Positions 22,501 through 28,500 of a stretch of 32,503 nt of DNA are shown here, one piece after another. The first letter of the stretch is position 1; each line of letters starts with the position of its first letter. A program made the translations under genes and the position numbers. The notes under the pieces were generated by a model. The model did no database searches and had not been told where the DNA came from. It saw only the letters and a program-made list of their open reading frames with translations. This stretch comes from Ophiothrix spiculata. Taxonomy: Eukaryota > Echinodermata > Ophiuroidea > Amphilepidida > Ophiotrichidae. The stretch is taken from NCBI GenBank assembly GCA_000969725.1, contig JXSR01S010338.1; one strand, written 5' to 3'.

Positions 22501-25500
22501 TTACGTATCTGTTTGATTCTTTTCTAAATCGTACATTAATGGGCAAAACTGCATACTTACCAACTTGATTTTTACACAAGATGAGTAAGCACTTACAATA
22601 GTCAAATATGGTAAAACATTCCCCTTTATAATGCATTGCATTACGAGGGGTAATAAAATGAACGTAACATATCTGTTGCGGCACAAGCGTAAAATATGGC
22701 TTTTTGACATTAATATATATGGCTGCAAATATTTACTTTAAAAATACATTTTTGTTTTCCAAATATATTTTATAACACCAAAGTCAGTCTGACTGAACAC
22801 ATTTGGTAATATCCATCTACCTCAATATTTCTACACTTTCTTGACCATTTGAAAAATGATGTATCTGTTGGCATTACTGGTGACATGCAATCAAAAAGCT
22901 CTTTAATAAAATAATGACCCGATGTTAGAAAGTTTATAATTTTTTTAATTAGAGCCTAACACAGACTGTCAAAAAGCACACATTGTGACCCACATGTATG
23001 TGAAAAGAATGGTGCTACACTGTAAAGAATGCAACATTGCTGGCGACATGGGTAAAACAAGGGTAATGCATTTTTCGATTAATATTTTTTGTTATATACT
23101 GTATTAATAAATTAAGCATGTTGAAACCCTATGACAACATGATAATAGTTTCAACCATATTGGCAAAAACCCGTAAATAGTTCTTTTGAAAAGACTCTTT
23201 ACGGGTTTGAAAAGACTATTTACGGGTTTTGAAAGACTATTTACGGGTTTACTGCGCAATCTATAGCCGCGTCACTTTCACGCACGGACTTACGCGCGCA
23301 ACAAACTTAGACGCGCAAGCTAATACGCGCATTAACCTATTGCTTGCATTCATGGTTATAGCATTTTAGGCAAGTAAAAATTGCATTATTTAAATTTATT
23401 AATACAGTATATAAAACAAATACATACTGACATTCTTCAGATCTCTGGATTAAAACTATGGTCCTTCAGTGACTAAAATTTAGCTACTTTACTTCGGGGC
23501 TCCGCCCCTCAGTAAAATAGCTAAATTTTAGTCACTTCAGGTCCATAGTTTTAACCAGAGATCTTCAAGTCAGTATATATTTGTATACTATTTCCCGGCA
23601 TGTTTCATCTTCTAATACATGTTACTATATATGTGTCCCGCTGCGGCAAAAGGATGCAGTTGTCTGCTCGTACATGTTGCTTATTGTAGCATATCTGATG
23701 TATACAACTAGTATACATATGATATGCTACAATGAGCTACATGTAGGAGACGACAACTGCATCCTTTTGCCGCGGCGGGACACAACTGTGACTCTCATCT
23801 ACAAACTAAACAACTAAAATCATTTATAATGGGCTTAACAAATTTAAACAAGATTAATATATGTAAGCAACATGAAAATGGCAAAGTTGAATGCTTTATC
23901 GGAGAATGAGCCACATGTCTGGCTGTCCCTAATAAATGCATCTATTCAAACTCTTGTTGTTGGATATACATACCAATGCATGAATAATGTGACTGTTTAC
24001 AGCATTAATAAAAAACTTCTGTTGGGCTAGATTTTATATTCAAATGTCTTTAAGTAGCATTTCACCTAGCTTAAGAACATCAATAAACTACTTTTAGACT
24101 GTGCACCCTGCATACTCACTTTAAAGGCAAGAGCAGCAGCAGTTCCCTTGCTTTGCACCAATGAGAATCCTCGAGTTTGATTCCTGCGCCAGCGCTTTAT
24201 GTGCATCTGGTTTTCAGTCCATGCTCGCTTCAGCAGGTTTTTCACTGGGTGCATTCAAAACTGAATTTAAAAACACCTTGGAGCCCAGTTGAAGATTAAG
24301 CTTCCTTTAGCTTACTTGGGACCAAGTACCAAGTTGGGTTTTCTTTGGCGAAAGCCTACACAAGATGATAATTTTAGAAGTGTGAGAATCCTCTTAATCC
24401 CTTGCCATCATCATGCATTAGACTACTGTAGCAACCTTCCAATAGCCCACTCAGCATTTCAGTAACCTATCAATTATTGGTCCACCTTGTATACTCACTT
24501 TTAAGGCAACGAGTGTGAGAACTAATCCTCTTAAACTCTTGCCATCATCAATGACCTTTCAATGGCCAACTCAGCATTCCAGTAATCTATCAATTATTGG
24601 ACCACCCTGTATACTCACTTTTAAGGAAACGAGTGTGAGAACTAATCCTCTTAACCCCTTGCCATCATCATGCACCAGACTGCTGTAACAACCTTCCAAT
24701 GACTCACTCAGCATTTCAGTAACCTATCAATTATTGGACCGCCCTGTATACTCACTTTTAAGGCAACGAGTGTGAGAACTAATCCTCTTAATCCCTTGCC
24801 ATCATCATGCATCAGACTGCTGTAACAACCTTCCAATGGCCCACTCAGCATTTCAGTAATCTGTCGATACAATATTAAAATTTTTATCATAATGAAACCA
24901 AAAAAATGCCAATCTCATATGCCATCATGACCAGTGTTTCCGCTAAGGCACAGGAGCGGTGAAAATTGGCACGACGAGTTTCTGAAAATGTGTGAGAAAG
25001 ATATTTTTCTAGCTTTATTGAGCTAATTTTCAGCCACAGCTCATGATTTTGGCGCAAGCACCTCTTAAACTTTGTTAAACTTGTTCGAATTGGTGCAAGC
25101 TTAAAAACCTTAGCGGAAACACTGATCATGACCATATTATACATCACACAGATTCTAAAAATACATTTGAGGATTCAGAGGTAATGAGACTTCACGTTTA
25201 ATTTGGGGATGGGCAAGTAGCTTCTGTGACCTTTTGGCCCAAAGCTATGGTACAGTATGAATCATATGGTGCTGCATACTGAGCATGTTTGATTTATGAA
25301 TAAGTTTCAGTTTAATTACCAATCTCACATGCTCAAGGAGTATGTCTGACTTATGGTGGATTCAGAGTCTGTCGATATGCATCAATCGATGCCCATCGAC
25401 GTGCAGTCTTTAACAGGTGCTATTCCTTGTGCATAGCGCGTGTAAAGACTGCGCTTTAATGGGCATCGATAGATGCCTATCGACAGACTCTGAATAAACT

Positions 25501-28500
25501 ATCAGAAACATACTTCAGGAGCAAGATTGTCAAACAAACTCCTAAGAGCATTCCAATGCTTGACAGCTTATGCATCTTTGTTTTTGGCGGACACTTTATT
25601 TCTAATCGCCCGTGTCATCATAGGAAATATGTATGGAGTAATAGACATTTACTATCTGATAATTGTTCCAAAATTTTAGAACATGACAAAATTGTGTTTT
25701 AAAGATACACTACTTTTTGTAAAATGATATTTTACATAGAAGTCAATGGGGAAATTATTATAGAGGGCGCTATACTCGAACCCTCTGTTTTTGCAATTTT
25801 TAGATCATTTTTGCCTCTAGCAAAAAAATTTGATTTCATGAAATTTACAGGATACATCCTCCATGGATAGAGCTACCTTGTCATTATTGTTTTGTTTTAT
25901 TACTCGGGCTAGTTTTTTAAATGTCCTATATTTTCATGCTTTAGAAACAAGGGTGTATGCGATTGGCAATTAACTTGATATTATCCATCAAGTTAATTGC
26001 CATTATCTTTTCCTTATATGTCGCACATGCTCCTGTACTATATGGTGCAAATCTCACAAAGAGAAGATGCAGGAACAAGAGTATTTGGCAGAGGACAACA
26101 TGAGGGTAATACTAGTGGGCAGGAATTGTTTTGGCGCAAGCCTGAAGTCAACTACTTTTCCCATAGGTTTACACACGATTTGCAAAACAACATCCAACAT
26201 TATTGTTACCTGGGCTTGTTATTAAAAATAATCATGTTGGAGTTCAATTATGGATTCGACTCGTAACAAAGTTATTGAAGTTTACGAGAGGAATTACTTT
26301 GCTACCTATTGAAATAAAACAGATTATGCCAGGGATGAATTAGACGATAATAACTGCGCACCATCTTTTTTGAGGTCATTGTTTAAAATCAGAGGTGTTT
26401 GTTTTGGGCTGAGGTACTTTTCTGAGGGAGCGTAGCGCCCGGAAGAAAAGTACTGAGGCACAAAACAAACACCGACAATTTTAAACAATGACCGAATTAA
26501 AAGATGGTGCAAAGTTATTATTGTCATTAATAACAGTCGACATTTTTTATTCTTTTTATGGGTGATTTTATTAAGAAATACTTTATTAAACTTATTTCTT
26601 ACTTAAAGGTCAACTTATCCCTATTAGAGAATTTCAATCAGTCCAGGCATGACAATCATCGCGTAATAAAATAAATGCGTGTGTGTGTGTGGTGGAAAAC
26701 CCGCGCTTGATTTGCATTTAATGAGAAAACGCATTCAGTGCTAATGACATCACATACGCGGGTCATTATAAGGAGTCATTGTTACCTGATAATGACCGCG
26801 CAGTTGTTTGCGTAAAAGTAGAAATAATCTTATTCGATTGGATCGCGCTATTACGCAGGTTATTAATACCCGATAAAATCTGCTAGAAACAAAGTGGAGA
26901 GTTTGTGATTTCCAGAAATTCAGCCAACCATTACCTGCTTGAACAGTACAGCACACCGTGTATTGCAGAATTTCACGTACACTTTTACGTGAATACTAAT
27001 CACTTAATCAATATCCCCTATTGTTTTAAATAAAAGCTATATCAAAATCAGATGAACACATGCAAGAATAATGTACAGACATACATATCCAGCACTTATC
27101 GAGGTTTTATTGCGTTTGGTTGTAAAGATTATGGGTTGCAAACTTCACACTTACACACCCGTACGTGGGGATTTTCTGATTTTGCATTGACTTCTGTGTC
27201 AAAGTTTTAAGTTCTACACAACTGCTTGCGAAAGCCAATACGCTGAACGGTAACGATCAATAATACGCGAATAGCAGCAACACATGTTGAAATTACAGTT
27301 TGAAGTGAGTCTTTTTACGTGGCTATTCGTTCAATACGTACGTGATAGGCAATCGTTGCATGAATAGAAAATTCTTTGCTGAGAGGGCGACATAATAAAA
27401 TATACATAGGCGATCTATGGTATTGCACGTAGGCGTGAACTGTTACGTAAACGTGAGTTAAAAGTGCTCACGTTTCTGTATCCCGTCCCGTGTAACGTGG
27501 TAATCGCAATCTCTCTAGTATATCAGCCTCCTCCTGGGTAAAACTATATGAACTCTCCATTTAATCTATACTTTTCCTTTTTCTATTGAGTAGGGTTCTG
27601 TGGAAGATGAGTGTGTTGTGCAGTTATGAATCATATCATAGGTACAAAACAGGAACGGTTTGATATGTATGCTAGCTATGTGCTAACCTGTGGCTGCTCC
27701 TTGGCTTTGATAATCATGATACTCTCCCCCGATGTATCGATGCCAGCTCTTCCAGCTCTACCAACCATCTGCTTGTACCTGCTAGTCGTAAGAAGATCCT
27801 TAGCTATGTATGGACTTCTTAAAATGACCCTGAAAATTAAACAAAATACAACCGTTTCTTCCTTACTATGGCCAGTTAAAGGGACTGGCCTAGATTCTTC
27901 CCACTAATTTTTTACCTACATATTTTTTACATGAATCAACAAAACATGTTTATAGTAATATAATCTACCAATAGTTTTCCATGATTTTGAAGAATATTGG
28001 AGAAAATTGCAATTCTTTACCAAGTTTATTTTTTTACGGCGGCGCAAAAAATGTTGTGAAAACAGTGTTTCTAATTTCAAATTTTAAAAAGATCTTGTTT
28101 CTACAACTGTGATGGGTAAATAAATTATTTTTGATGAAATTGTTTCTCTTTTAATATGTGTTAAATTATTTCCAGGAGCTTTATTTGATCTCTTATCTGG
28201 TAAATACATCAGAGGTACAAAAATTAGGATTTAGAAAACACAGGATAGTCACACTACCATCACAGAATGATATATAGTAAATTAATTCTCTCTCAATTTG
28301 CGCCATTTCTGTGTAATTTTTGTACTTTCTAGGATTTACTACACTTGTAGGCTTTACTTAGAGCATTTCTATAAGTTGTTTAATTTTGAATGGAATCTAG
28401 GCTAGTCCCATTAATTCTTGTTATTTCAAATCTCTCATCTTGATTGGCACAGCATTCTAGGATATCAATATTTTTGTGTGCCCTCTTCCAACCTTGCTAC

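Larger units (their letters stand above)
24115..24860 (-). repeat. Tandem array of four HELQ exon units
   Basis: Units consist of the 105-nt exon plus 32 nt of spacer (GTGAGTATACAGGG...AATAATTGATAG), giving a 137-nt period between copies 4 and 3. Copy 2 is shortened by a deletion and copy 1 is lengthened by a SINE. Units are strikingly similar in exon and spacer alike, implying recent duplication. The spacer fuses a donor-side intron start to an AG that mimics the original acceptor (TTGATAG against TCGACAG), which suggests how the duplication junction arose. Confidence 0.88.

Noticed and set aside
24115..24860. CRISPR-like regular array
   Set aside because: The roughly 137-bp period with both repeat and spacer conserved is a tandem exon duplication, not short repeats with unique spacers, and the DNA is eukaryotic.
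25997..26266. 89-codon plus-strand frame with [16 protein letters not shown]
   Set aside because: The Gly/Arg-rich middle looked exon-like, but I recognise no family, there are no matching splice partners, and it lies opposite a HELQ intron.
27611..27907. 98-codon plus-strand frame
   Set aside because: It is the antisense of HELQ exon c, whose minus-strand motif VI and splice sites are clear.
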